From: Cycas panzhihuaensis
Taxonomy: Eukaryota; Cycadophyta
Direction: 5' to 3'
DNA length: 64,000 nucleotides
Assembly: GCA_023213395.1 (NCBI GenBank)
Contig: CM041465.1
Span: 34,417,741 to 34,481,740 of the forward strand
The notes below the pieces were generated by a model, which saw only the letters and a list, made by a program, of their open reading frames with translations, made no database searches and was not told where the DNA came from. Positions 22,465 through 33,202 of the stretch are shown here, one piece after another (position 1 is the first letter of the stretch; each line of letters opens with the position of its first letter). The position numbers were made by a program, and so were the translations under genes.

Positions 22465-23606
22465 TCATGCATAAAACTTCTTAAGGAACATCCCATTAAC
22501 GGCTTTCTCAAATTCGAGCCCTTCCAGGGTGGCTATCCTATAAGCACCATTATCAAGGGATTCGATAATGACGAAAGGACCAACCCATCGGGGTTTGAAT
22601 TTGGTCAAACTGTCATGGAGGTATTCAAGCTTGAGGACATAGTCCCCAGGAAACAAAGGGCGGGAATGAAGGCGTTTATTGTGGGCCCTTTGTGAGCGGG
22701 CTTTGGATGCTAGGTTAGCCTGATAGGCGGCTAAGCGTCTCTCATCCAAAGCTTCAAGGTCGAGCAGGCGGGCCTGACGAATCGACTCTTCGTCGATGAA
22801 ACCTCGAAGGGAGACTCACAAGGAAGGAATCTCCACCTCCAACGGGAGTACCGCCTCAGTACCGTAGACCAGGGAGAACGGGGTCATTCCCATGGCGAAG
22901 CGGATAGAGGTACGATAAGCCCACAAGGCGGAGGGCAACTGAAGGTGCCAATCCCTTTGGGATTGAGCAACAGTTTTCTTGAGGATGTTGACAAGAGTCT
23001 TATTAAAAGACTCCACTTGGCCATTTGCCTGAGGGTAGTAAGGGGAAGAAGTCTTGTGAGAGATTTTAAATTTCTCACAAAGCTCATCCACCTCCTTATT
23101 ACAGAAAGGAGTTCCGTTGTCGGTGATTAGGACGTCTGGAATTCTGAAACGGCAAATGATATCTCGATAAATGAATGTGGCAATCGCTTTGCTGTGAGAG
23201 TAGTGATCAAGGGGATGGCCTCCGCACATTTGGTGAAATACTCCGTGGCAGTCAAGATGAACTTGTGCTGCGATGACGAAGGTAGGGAGATAGCCCCAAT
23301 GAGGTCTAGTCCCCACTGAGCGAAGGGCCATGGCGAAACGATAGGATGCAAGGCCTCGGAGGGCACATGGGAGATGTTGGCGTGCTCTTGACATCGCCGA
23401 CATTTCAGAGCAAAGGCGTGAGCATCTTTGAAAAGAGACAGCCAAAAGTAGCCCATGCGAAGGATCCTCTGAGCCATAGACTGGCTCCCAAAGTGGCCTC
23501 CACAAATGCCGTGGTGGCATTCGCGAAGCACCTGGTCAGCTTCATCAGCAGTGACGCAGCGGAGGAGGATCCCATCAAAGGACCTCTTATACAATACCTC
23601 ATCCAC
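22465..23606 (-). pseudogene. Tat-like integrase
   Basis: An N-terminal zinc region has HH (ECHHGICGGHFG) and CC (KCRRCQEH), at about 23520-23400. The catalytic core has WGLDLIG (Asp, about 23300), ITDNGTPF (Asp, about 23130) and QANGQVESFNK (Glu, about 23010). The C-terminal KFKPRWVGPFVI region is at 22620-22550, ending KKFYA at about 22467. All three catalytic acidic residues are kept. The frame shifts between the two core halves (about 23130-23200) and again near 22810. No chromodomain is seen, as expected for Tat-like rather than chromovirus elements. Confidence 0.9.
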
Positions 23607-23956
23607 AAGGAGGTATTGCCTGGCAGAAGTCCAGATACGAGATTTAACTTTATTGCTAGTATCGGGCAGATTGCCATCGTAAGATACCGCACTATGTCAC
23701 CGTACCACTCATTGTCGATGAGTGGATGGGGAGGAGCTCCCTAAATCATCAGGATAGACTCATCAGGGAGAGAGTCATCAACGGGAGTATCGAAGGAGTT
23801 AGGGATAGGGGCATCGGCAAGTTGCTCGGCCACTATCATTCCCTTCTTCGATTTCCAGTTAACGATGTGGAGATCGAACTCTTGGAGTAGGATGGCCCAA
23901 CGACCAGCCCTACCCATCAAATCTGAGCGAGTTAGAAGGTATCGTAAGGGATCGAA
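23607..23956 (-). pseudogene. Linker between RNase H and integrase
   Basis: About 350 bp linking RNH to INT, with no separate domain. The archaeal-type RNase H that some Tat elements carry here is absent; it is found downstream instead (18193-18753). Confidence 0.55.
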
Positions 23957-24493
23957 TTAGACGATCACCTTAGTGGTATTGCCAAGCAAGTAGTGCCTAA
24001 ACTTCTTGGTCGCATGGACCAAGGAGAGGCATTCCTTCTCGGCAGGGGAATAATTAAGCTCAGCAGCCACAAGAGTGCGACTGATGAAATATATAGCTCT
24101 CTCAGTTCCTGAGTCGTCCTCCTGAGCGAGCACAGTGCCCAAGGATTTGTCAGTCGCTGAGGTATACAAGATAAAGGGCCTATCGAATCGAGGAGACTCC
24201 AACGTAGGAGCGGAAGCCAGGGCTTCCTTGAGTCCTTCGAAGGCCTTTTGGGTCTTGTTAGACCAGGCGAAAGGAGCTCCCTTCTTCAATAGGTTTGTGA
24301 GGGGTTTAGCGCTCACAACGAAGTCGGCTAAGAAGCGCCTAAAGAAACCAAGCCTGCTTAGAAACGACTTAATCTGTCGTTGAGTTCTAGGTGGCGGCAT
24401 ATCGAGGATCGCCCTGACTTTGTCAGGGTCGATCTGAATTCCCCGTTTGGATACAAGGAATCCGAGGAGTTTACCCGAAGTAACAGCAAACAC
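23957..24493 (-). pseudogene. Tat-like RT C-terminus and RNase H
   Basis: An open stretch of 178 codons. It covers the RT connection region (GFLVSKRGIQIDPDKVRAI, then FLSRLGFFRRFL) and the RT-linked RNase H (FILYTSATDKSLGTVLAQ, then ISRTL and ELNYSPAEKECLSLVHATKKFRHYLLG). The first RNase H Asp position reads TSATD rather than the DAS of many Gypsy elements. This RNase H may therefore be weak, as is usual where a second RNase H is present. Confidence 0.88.
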
Positions 24494-25196
24494 GCATTTA
24501 AGTGGATTAAGACTGACGTGATACTCGTGGCATCATGAGAAGATGGCACGCAAGTCGGAAGGGTGATGGGCTCTCGCGCGGGAGAGACCCATCATATCAT
24601 CCATGAAGACCTCCAGCGTGTCATTGATGAGGTCATGGAAGATAAAATGCATGGCTCTTTGGTAAGTAGCACCTGCATTCTTAAGGCCGAAGGGCATCAC
24701 CTTGTAGGCGAAGGTACCTGAAGGAGTAGTGAAGGCCGTCTTATGGCGGTCTTCGTGGAGAAATCGATCCGTTATACCAGAGAAGCCATCCATTAGGGAC
24801 ATCACTTGAATCAAGCAAGGCGATCAATGATCTGATCGAGGAAGGGTAACGGAAAATTGTCTTTAGGACAAGCGTTGTTGATGTCGCGAAAGTCGACGCA
24901 GATATAGATCGCCCCGTTCTTCTTAGCAACGGGAACGATATTGGAGACCCACTTAGGGTAGTCAATAGAAGTAATGAGCCCAGTGTCCAAAAGCTTCTCG
25001 ACCTCCATCTTGATAGCGGCAGAGAGCCGGTGAAGGACGCCGCTCGGCGCACCGCAAGCGCCAGAAGGGTGGTGAGGTTATGAGTGACAATTGAGGGATC
25101 GATTCCCTTCATGTCAGCATAATCCCACGTAAAAATGTCTCGAAACTCCTGGAACAGAAGGGAGTATTCCCTTATCTTATCGTGAGAACATTCCAA
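24494..25196 (-). pseudogene. Tat-like reverse transcriptase
   Basis: Motifs in order: KIREYSLLFQEFRDIFTWDYADM (before RT, about 25180), VEKLLDTGLI, PKWVSNIVPVAKKNG, CVDFRDINNACPKDNFPLP, SLMDGFSGI, TAFTTPSGTFAYKVMPFGLKNAGATYQRAM, and the catalytic box VFMDDMM (about 24605). FMDD replaces the usual Y-x-DD; both Asp are kept. Frameshifts lie near 25090 and 24815, so the full frame is broken. Confidence 0.92.
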
Positions 25197-26112
25197 CCGA
25201 CCTTAATGACCTGTTCGGGGCCAAGACTACGTCTTGAGTTGCCCCCATGCACATGGCGTTGCCCTCCTCGAAGTGGAGAGGGGCAAGATCAACGGGAGGA
25301 GGAGGAATAGGAGACGGGATCGGATCGGCAAGCGTGGACCCGATCGCAAGAATCTTCTGATGACCAAGCTGGTGGTGACCAGAAGGCAAGTTGGGCGCAA
25401 GGCCTGCTAGATGCTCGAGCAGGGCTTCGTCATCCTCGAAATAATCCACCCCATAGATGACCTTACTTCGAGTAGAAGAAGCGCTGGAGGGAGTAGGAGC
25501 AACGAGACCGAGATGACCGTCGGGTTGCTCAACTTCCTCGTAGAAATCTGAAGGAAAACCAGAAAGATGCTCCTCGGAAGGAGCGAAAGGCAATTCCTCA
25601 AAACCATTACCTACGGGGGATAATGAAAAAGAAGAACTGGCGACAGGCAGGTCAACAAGAGCGATGACGTGTGACACGCACAAGGGGCTAGCCTCACCAA
25701 CGAAAGAGGTTCTAGATGGGGATCTAGAACAAGGCGGGTGCGAGCTACTAGCGCGAAGGAAAGAGACGGGGTGAGGACAATCCTCGTCTTCGTTGAGTGA
25801 CTCATCATCACTAAACGAAGCAAGGTACCCGTAACTCCCAACGCCAATAGGGGCAAAATACGTGAGACTAGGGGAAGAAGACGCGGGGTCTTCTTTGGAC
25901 AGATTAGGTATACCAATAGAGCAAGTCGAGGCACGGGTAGATGAACCTTGGTTTGCCAAACTGGTGGAACGAGTTTGTTTGGTAAAAGGGCGTTCGCGGG
26001 GAATCACTCTCATTCGTCCATCATGGACGAATTTAAGTTGTCCCCAAAGAGTCGAGAACACGGCTCCCATTTGGTCGAGCCATGGACGACCTAAAAGGAG
26101 GTTGTAATCCAC
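25177..26112 (-). pseudogene. Protease C-terminal part and PR-RT linker
   Basis: A 311-codon frame starting MDYNLLLGRPWLDQ, the stretch that follows the protease catalytic region in Tat-like polyproteins, then FSTLWGQLKFVHDGR. The rest is a long, Ser/Pro-rich acidic linker with no domain before RT. Confidence 0.8.
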
Positions 26113-26314
26113 GTCAATGTCGAGGACTACAACATCGGCAAGAACGGTCTTGCCCTCAAGGGTGAGCTAATCGCGATGCATCCCGAGGGGTCTTCTTACT
26201 ACCATCATAACCTTGGCATCGCCAAGGAACGGGTTCCAAGGTGGAGATACCAAGCTCTTGCATGGCACGCAAGGGCATGGCATTGACGGAAGAGCCATTG
26301 TCGACAACAGTTCT
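26113..26314 (-). pseudogene. Aspartic protease catalytic region
   Basis: VVDNGSSVNAMPLRAMQELGI at about 26310-26250. DNGSS is the active-site variant usual in Tat/Athila-type elements. A TGA separates it from gag (CTL-stop-RTVVDNG), most simply CGA to TGA, and a frameshift follows. Confidence 0.8.
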
Positions 26315-29116
26315 TCAAAGAGTACAATCAGGCATATCTATGGTGATGGTGAACGAGAAGTTCCACTGACGTTCCCTTTCACCGGCAGGAGGAAGGTCCT
26401 TAGGATCAAATGAGATAACAGGTCCACTACCTTGAGCGACACCCAAAGCATGGATAGGCACATCACTTGACCCTAAAGCTTCCAGGAGAAGGGGCCACTG
26501 CTCGGGGTAACTCCTCAGAACGTCCATCAAGGACATACCTGCAGCGACCGTATGAAGCTCGTCAACGACGGAGAAGGGCTTACCCTTCCCGGTAGGTTGG
26601 GTAAGTGACCTTCGGAAATTGTAACGACCTGGGCGTACAGGAATAGCCTTGGGAAAGAGAGGGACTTCTGGAGGAAGGGTCTCCGGAAGAGGGTCAGAAG
26701 GGGCAGAGGAACAAGCAGCTCCCGCCGCCTCCTTAGCGGCTTGAGATTGCGTAAGGGCAAAAGTAGGAGTTGCTTCAAGCAACTGGATCACCTTCTTCCT
26801 CCTGTTCCGGGGTCGTGAAGGTGACGGGGTGCGACGTCTAGGAGAACGAGAAGAGGAAGAAGAGTTCCAAGTGCCCTTCCCTTTGTTGCGGGAAGGACGG
26901 GGATCAAGCGATCTTCCTCGGTTACGATTGTTCTTAGTTTGGGTATTGCGATCGCATTCCCCGTGTTTAGGGAACGGATCCTTGTGAACTGGTTGGTCCA
27001 AATTAGGCCTTGAGGCCCGTTTGGGAGAAGAATCGCGTCGAGGGGTATCCTTTGGATGCTGGGCCCTATAACGCGAATCGTCATGGAAGCAATCCCCATG
27101 AATCGAGCACCACTTCTTCTCAAGCGGAGGGTCAGACCATCTCGCTTGAGAGGACTGGGCATTTCCATTCCTGGGAAGAGGGGCTTGGGTAGTTTGTTGG
27201 ACTTGTTTGTTTGATGTAGGGGATGAAGGACCTTGAAGCTTGAGCTCCTTCATCGTATGCTCAAATGAGCGTATAGCTGATGTGAGAGGGTCTAAGGTCC
27301 TCTCGGTAGGATGAGAGGAAGACCGAGTTGGTTGGGAAGGTTTGGTATCCTTGGCAGGGGGTGGTGCCTCACGGCGTTGTGAGGACTTAAGAGGTTTCTT
27401 GAGACCAGCTTGGATCTCAATAGCCTCCAATGCCAAGCACTTGGTGATCACGGAGTCATATGTGGTCGCTCCCATCTTGAGGACTTCCACATGAACTTCG
27501 GGACGAAGTGCATTGATGAAAAGGTCTCGCTTTAGCTCCTCGGGCAATGTTGCCTTAGTGGAGTGAAGCAAGTCTTGGAATCGCTGCACAAAGTCACGAT
27601 TCATCTCATCGTGACCTTGTTTGAGCGAGAGAAGGGACTTCATTCCGCTCTCGAATGGACGGGCTACATCAAAATAGTTGATGAACTCGTCCACCAATTC
27701 CGGAATGAATGGATTGAGTGGGTGAAGACCAGAGAACCATTTGAGGGCGTCACCCTGCAGGGATCGCGGGAAAAGTTTCATTAAAATATGGTCATAAGCC
27801 CAGTAATCGATGCATGCCATAGAAAAACTACGGACATGCTCCGCCAGGTCTTGCGACGAAGCCCCATCGAATCTAGGAACTTCAGGGGGATGAGGTAGCA
27901 AGTTGGTTCGCAATGCCTCAACCGAAAGAGGGGTTGACCTAAAGTCCATGAAGGGGCGCGCCCTTGCCTGAACTGTAGGATCAACGAATGTCGAAGTAGG
28001 TAATGCACAAGGAGCGGATGGGGGTGGGACACCCATCCCTCCTTGAGGCAACGCCCCTTGCTGAAAAGAGGCATGGGGGTAGGTGCCTTGGAAGGGAGTC
28101 AGGTTCCCTTGCGAATGCACAATGGATGGGATTGCGTTGGAAGACGGGCAAGCAGGATGTGGAATCGGGTTTTGCCCATGAGGGCCACCCGTAGGTGGAG
28201 TGACCCCATATGGGTGTAGCGGATCCACCCCATAAACGGGAAGATGGCTTCCTCTACCCTACCCCCAAGGTTGAGAAGTATACCCTGGGGGAGCATAGAA
28301 GGAGGCGCCAATGTGTTGGGTTTGAGTGTGTGTGGGAGCGGATCCCACATAGCTAGTGGTTGGAATGCTAGTAGGACCGACATGCCTACTAGGAATGGTA
28401 TGTGCCACGTTAGGGGATGGCACATTGGTTTGGTTAGGAACAGGTATGCTAACCCTCAGCTGAGGGAAAGACACACTATGAGAAGATCCTAAGGCATTAG
28501 GACCTTGATGAGGAATGGAAGGCGTAACGCGTGCCCCCACTGCAGGAATAGGAAATGAGTGGGACGCACATGCAGGCACGAAGGGATTTGTTGTCGAAGG
28601 AAGAGTGGATGAGGATGAAGCATGAGGGGGAGGAGCAGAAGAGGAAGAGGCTCCTCCACAAAGGGCACCCTCAAGCCATCCGGGGCGCGGTTGCAAGCGT
28701 GCCGCGCAGTGACACTCGTTGAGAGCTTCAACCACGTCAACAGGAGGAGTCCCCACATACTCGTAAGAGGTGATCAGAACCTCGAACAAAGTAGGTTCCT
28801 CGGGATGTTCCTCATAAGAGTCGCCAACTACATGGCAAACCTCGAGAGGAACGGATCCTTCCACGGCATGGGTAGAAGGATGGGCATCAAGTGAAAGGTG
28901 TTGGTTATTTGGGTAATAAAGGGGGTCGTCACCCTCTTGGGTGGACCCGGGAATAGCAGAAGGAAAGGCATGGGTTTCCAAGGTTGAAGTGTGGTAGGTC
29001 CAATCGGAAGAGTATCCCTCCATAGTCGGATCAGAATCCGATGAAGCAAGAAGGCGATACTCAAGGTCTTCTAACAACGAAGGTAGACCGCGTAAACGAC
29101 GAGAAAAACGTTGCAT
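26315..29116 (-). pseudogene. Tat-like gag, nearly intact
   Basis: One frame of about 930 codons from MQRFSRRLRGL (29116) to the protease, broken by a single TAG at 28259-28261 (Gln likely). Its two halves appear as open stretches 28259-29116 and 26315-28228. The centre is a retrotransposon gag domain: RFDGASSQDLAEHVRSF, then ALKWFSGLHP, FINYFD and RDFVQRFQDLL (about 27850-27500). After it comes a basic Arg/Ser/Pro-rich region (about 27200-26750). I see no clear CCHC knuckle; WCSIHGD at about 27110 is only loosely like one. Near-intactness contrasts with the broken pol. Confidence 0.85.
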
Positions 29117-29269
29117 GCAAGGTCAACCGACGATGTTAGGAAAAGAGAAAGAGCGGTAAAACACACGCGTTGGGGGCTGCCCAATGTGGAGATCGAGATA
29201 GGTATAAAAAGGATCACACAAGAGTAGTGAAACCAACCGAAGAGAGCGAAACTAGCTCCCTTACTGGCA
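29117..29269 (-). other. Leader of the Tat-like element
   Basis: About 150 bp between PBS and gag ATG, much shorter than in the Copia elements here. Confidence 0.6.
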
Positions 29270-29288
29270 GTCCCCAGTATGGTCGCTA
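29270..29288 (-). other. Primer-binding site of the Tat-like element
   Basis: The minus strand reads tagcgaccatactgggga immediately after the LTR. It resembles tggcgactctgctgggga-type sites used by Tat/Ogre-like elements, and is not the Met-tRNA site of the Copias. Confidence 0.7.
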
Positions 29289-29289
29289 G

Positions 29290-31886
29290 TGGACGCGCTG
29301 CTACGGGATAACTACCTAACTGATAGGTGTGGGGGAGAGTGAGTGGTGAAATGATAGAAGGTGGAACCTAAAAAGTGAGTAACTATCACGCAGAGCGCCC
29401 TGTGCGCCGGAGCACGAGTTCAGGATCTGCAATGGAGTATGGCTACTATCAGCTGACCCTTCACCGCTTCGAACAAGGGGTGAAGGTGCGTAGGGCAGAC
29501 CTGGGTTGACCTAGAGACAGGACTCTCCCACCCTTAGGTGGCCAGAAGGGGGGAAGAGAGGACCTAATGGAGATAGACCAAGAGTATGCCTACACAACCT
29601 AACCAGGTACATAAGTGGTGCGAGGGGCAAAGGACTTGTGTGGTTAAGGAGAGAGGAGGAAAGGTAGGGGGGAAGAGGGCTCCTACAATCTTTCCTACAA
29701 ACGGTAAAGATACATGTAACAAAATAAATGAATCACAAACAAATACCAAACCAAATTTCCCCTTTTATCTTTCAATGTGCTAGTTACTAAGAGAGAAATA
29801 AAAGGAAAAAAGAGGTAGCAAAGGGGAGTGAAATGTACACCTAGACCGAGGGCTTGCGAGATGAAGAAGCCTTCTCGAGGAGCACCAAACCACTCCGCGC
29901 GTCGTACTGGATGTGAGATGTTACGGCGGGCGAAAGAGGGGCTTCCTTACCTTCCCTGGAAAATCAAATGCGATGCCAGGAAAGAAAGGAAGCACCAACT
30001 AATAAATGAAACAACATAAAAATATAACGCATACAAAGGTGCTTACCGGTAACGAGGCCAACGGGCGATGTTCTCCACGCTTCCCAAATACTTGCAAGCA
30101 ATAGCGGCCTCTCTCTCTTCCCGAAGGAAGAGCACTAACATGCAACACAAAAACTCTGACAATATATGCCTAAATAACATAAACGAGAATCTAAATATAC
30201 ATGCGTTAGTGCTAATCCAATAATGAAAGTACCAAAAGAAAGTGACCAAGGTGAAAGTAAATGATTGGGTAAGCCTCGGAGTGGCCTACCTCCCGCAAGC
30301 GGTGCCCTAACCTCCCCTCAAGAGCCACAAGGTAGTGAGGATAAAGTCAAGAGCAAGGGATGGAAAAATGACAGCAAAAAGGGCAAGGAGGGGCCCAAGG
30401 AAACCCACGGCGAACCAGGATGCTATGAGGAGCAAACCGAGCGACCGGGAAGAAAAGGTGAAGCAAAAAACCAGCGGTTGGGACTTATGAGTGATGCCCA
30501 AACCTGAGCAAAAGGCCCCAAATCAGTGCTGCAACTTGTGACAAGACCTTGGTTTGGGCAACCAAGGAGCCTTCATACCCTTGTTTACAAGCCAAGGTAA
30601 GCACGGTTCGAGAGGGAGGCTTTGGAGGGCTTAGAGCCGCTTAGGGAGCGTGGAAGGTGGTACAGAATCCACCCAGCTCCTCTCCAAAACCTATGCCACC
30701 CTCAACGCCATCGCCTTGAGCAAAGAACGCAGTAAGAAGCACGTATGAGTGGTATAGCAGTCCTCAAAAGGGAGGAAAACCAACTCTCAAGAAACAAGCA
30801 AGAGCAAACAAGCTTAAGCATAAATATCACAAGAAAAACCCATATAAAACAAGGAATACCTAAAAAGGAGAGGCAAGGGGTTTGCCTCAGCCAAGGAGCA
30901 GTGATGAGAGGCTGAGAAATTAGCCCAGATCTGAAGTAGAGCAGGTTTGAGGCCCTGCTACGGAGATGTGATGGGAAACACCTACACTTGGGGGCACTTG
31001 TGGGCTACCTGGGCAAAGATCAACTAGAAACCACTCCAAAGGGGCCCTCTCTAAGACGTTTGAGGGGCTGGGAGAATGTCTCAGCTACGCCAAAGGAGAG
31101 TTGGGCCCTGTATGAAGGGTGCAGGTCCAGTTGCAGTAGCAGACAGCAGAGAAGAGCAGAGCATGAGAGTGTTTCCTTGAGAGCAATTCAAGAATGAGCC
31201 AAAGAATCCTTGAAAATGAGCCAAAAAGGGCTTAAGTACTCAAGCAAAACCCTAAAGCGGGCGATTAGGGCGTAGCTGGAAGAGAAATAAGGCGCGAGCC
31301 ACATGGCAGTTTCGCAATAAATGTGAAATTGCCACGGCGGATTTTTAAAAACAACCTGAGACATTCGTACCGCCACGAATTTTGCGGTACCGTGGATATT
31401 CCGGTGGTACCGCAAAAAATCTGGCGGTACGCACCTAGAGCTAAAAATGGGCCCCACCAGCCGCCCAGTCAGGCGATGACCGAAAGGGCAAAAAGGGGAT
31501 TAGAACACCTACTCGGGGGTACACTAGCCAACAAACGAGTCCAAGGGAGCAAAAATAGGACTCAAATGGGGTGGAAAGTTAACCAAACGATGATGAGTCA
31601 TCACACGGGCAGAGGTGGCACAAACCTAGTGGATCCAAGAGCGAGGGGGGTAGATTCGGGAAGTAATGTGGTCACCAGGGTACCATACTCGCTGGGAGTG
31701 TGCCCCTGCTATAGTCGTCATAGGCTAAAAAAATAAGTGTGGACGACTACAAGGTCACCCACAAAGTCATACATATGTAGATACGCAAGCAAACACCCAA
31801 TAAAAGAAAGCAATGATAATGTGAGAGACATACCTGCACTTACCTGAGTCGGTGATTCCGTATCCATTCCCGGAAGCCAGGAAACA
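29290..31886 (-). repeat. 5' LTR of the Tat-like element
   Basis: It aligns with 15364-17891. Extra segments relative to the partner are about 46 bp near 31165-31215 (containing a repeated aatgagccaaa) and one 22-bp unit near 31392. It should carry the promoter for minus-strand gag-pol transcription; I could not fix a TATA box with confidence. Confidence 0.92.
31364..31434. repeat. GCGGTACCGC-type tandem repeats in the 5' LTR
   Basis: Three units around ggtaccgc/gcggtac, against two in the other LTR (17388-17431). Confidence 0.6.
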
Positions 31887-31891
31887 TATAT
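31887..31891. repeat. Target-site duplication (right) of the Tat-like element
   Basis: tatat, identical to 15359-15363. Confidence 0.85.
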
Positions 31892-32329
31892 CAGTTGCCT
31901 TTCGGCGAAAGTAGGAATGTCCATGACATGCCCATGGCCTAGCTAAGCTAAACTCACTCCCTTCACCCTCTCCTAAAAAGCCTCCTCACTATGTCCTAAC
32001 AAATCCATCCTAACTATACTTAAGTGCTCCTACGGGAAGTTCTCTCTCCACACCCAGTTTCTTTTATTTAACACTACCTAATTTGCAAGCCAATCCACTA
32101 TAGCATTTCCTTCCCTATACGTGTGTTGGACCTGAATGCTCTGCTTGGAGCTCAGGAGATCCTAAGCATCCCTTACCATATCCAAGTTACCCCAGTACAC
32201 CTCCATCTCCCCCTTTAGGCTCTTGATCACATTTAAGGAGTCTCCTTTTACTATCACTTTCTCATATTCCTCATCATCCACCATTGCTATCACCTTCTGC
32301 ATAGCCCTAAATTCAGCTTTGTGGCTCAT
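31892..32329 (-). other. LINE 3' UTR and RNase H tail
   Basis: Holds the last degraded part of RNase H, then non-coding sequence up to the Tat insertion. Confidence 0.5.
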
Positions 32330-33202
32330 CTAATGACCATAGTATTCTGCAAATGCCCATCTCACTATCCCATCTTGGTTTCTGCATAAGCCTCCCCCTC
32401 CTACCTCACCAGGGTTTCCTTTGGCCATCTCGTCAAAATTGATTTTAACCCAAGTCTTGCTAGGTTGGGTCCATTGACATGTCCTCCTTTTCGCTCCCCT
32501 ACCAATTGGACATTTTATTCCCCAGCCCTCAAGGATGCTTTCTTCCCCCTTATAGATCCTCCTCTCATCCATGGGATTTATTATCTCTAAGGTATTCCCA
32601 TAAATCTTATCAAAGAGTCTCTACTCATCCATCTCCTTGCCTTCGAAGATTCTCCTATTATGCTCCTTCCATATATTCCAGGTCCCAACTGGCAAAATTA
32701 AATTCCAAAGATTTCCCAGTGTCTTACTCTTGAAGGGAGATTTCCACATCATCCACTAATTCCTTAAGGTCCTAGGAGCCACCCATTCTATCCCTAGATT
32801 GGACTAGAAGTCAGCCCAGATGCCTCTAGAAAAGGGGTAATGGATGTTGATGTGGTCTAGAGACTTGGCATCTACCCTATATAGCTCATATCTATTCGCC
32901 ATGGCAAACCCACATTTGTGAAGATTATCAATTGTTAGAATCTTATTCTACAGGTATAACCACCAAAAAGTTGCTACCTTTGGGATTAGCCCAAGCTTCC
33001 ATGCCCTGGCCTGCAAGCCCTCCTTGACCATACCTTCCTCTGTCATAAGCATATTATAACCATCCTTAACGGTGTATGACCCTGATGAGGATGATGACCA
33101 AATCAAGGTATCTGCAAAAGCCCTCTTAGGGATGTACTGATGGTATAATATGCCCTTGATGTTCTGAATCCCCTCCTCCATGTTTTGTAACTCATCAAAC
33201 AT
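32330..33202 (-). pseudogene. LINE ORF2 C-terminus: zinc-finger region and RNase H
   Basis: 33202-32948 reads FADTLIWSSSSSGSYTVKDGY and FWWLYL, the pattern of the reverse-transcriptase zinc-binding region that follows RT in plant L1s. 32572-32330 gives WVKINFDEMAKGNPGEVGGGGLCRN, an RNase H start with the catalytic Asp (NFDE, where NFDGA is usual). Stops lie between the two parts. Confidence 0.8.

Larger units (their letters stand above)
15364..31886 (-). mobile_element. Tat-like Ty3/Gypsy retrotransposon with extra RNase H and an antisense gene
   Basis: A 16.5-kb element with 2.53- and 2.60-kb LTRs and a perfect 5-bp duplication (tatat). Minus-strand order is 5' LTR (31886-29290), PBS, gag, PR, RT, RNH, INT, spacer, [antisense plant-mobile-domain unit], second RNase H, 3' LTR (17891-15364). 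Its base composition is clearly more GC-rich than the surroundings. Large LTRs, a gag with a long basic tail, the YNLLLGRPW motif and the second RNase H place it near the Tat lineage. The LTRs differ by about 4% in the first 300 bp and by several indels. It is the youngest or second-youngest insertion here, but pol carries frameshifts. Confidence 0.92.
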
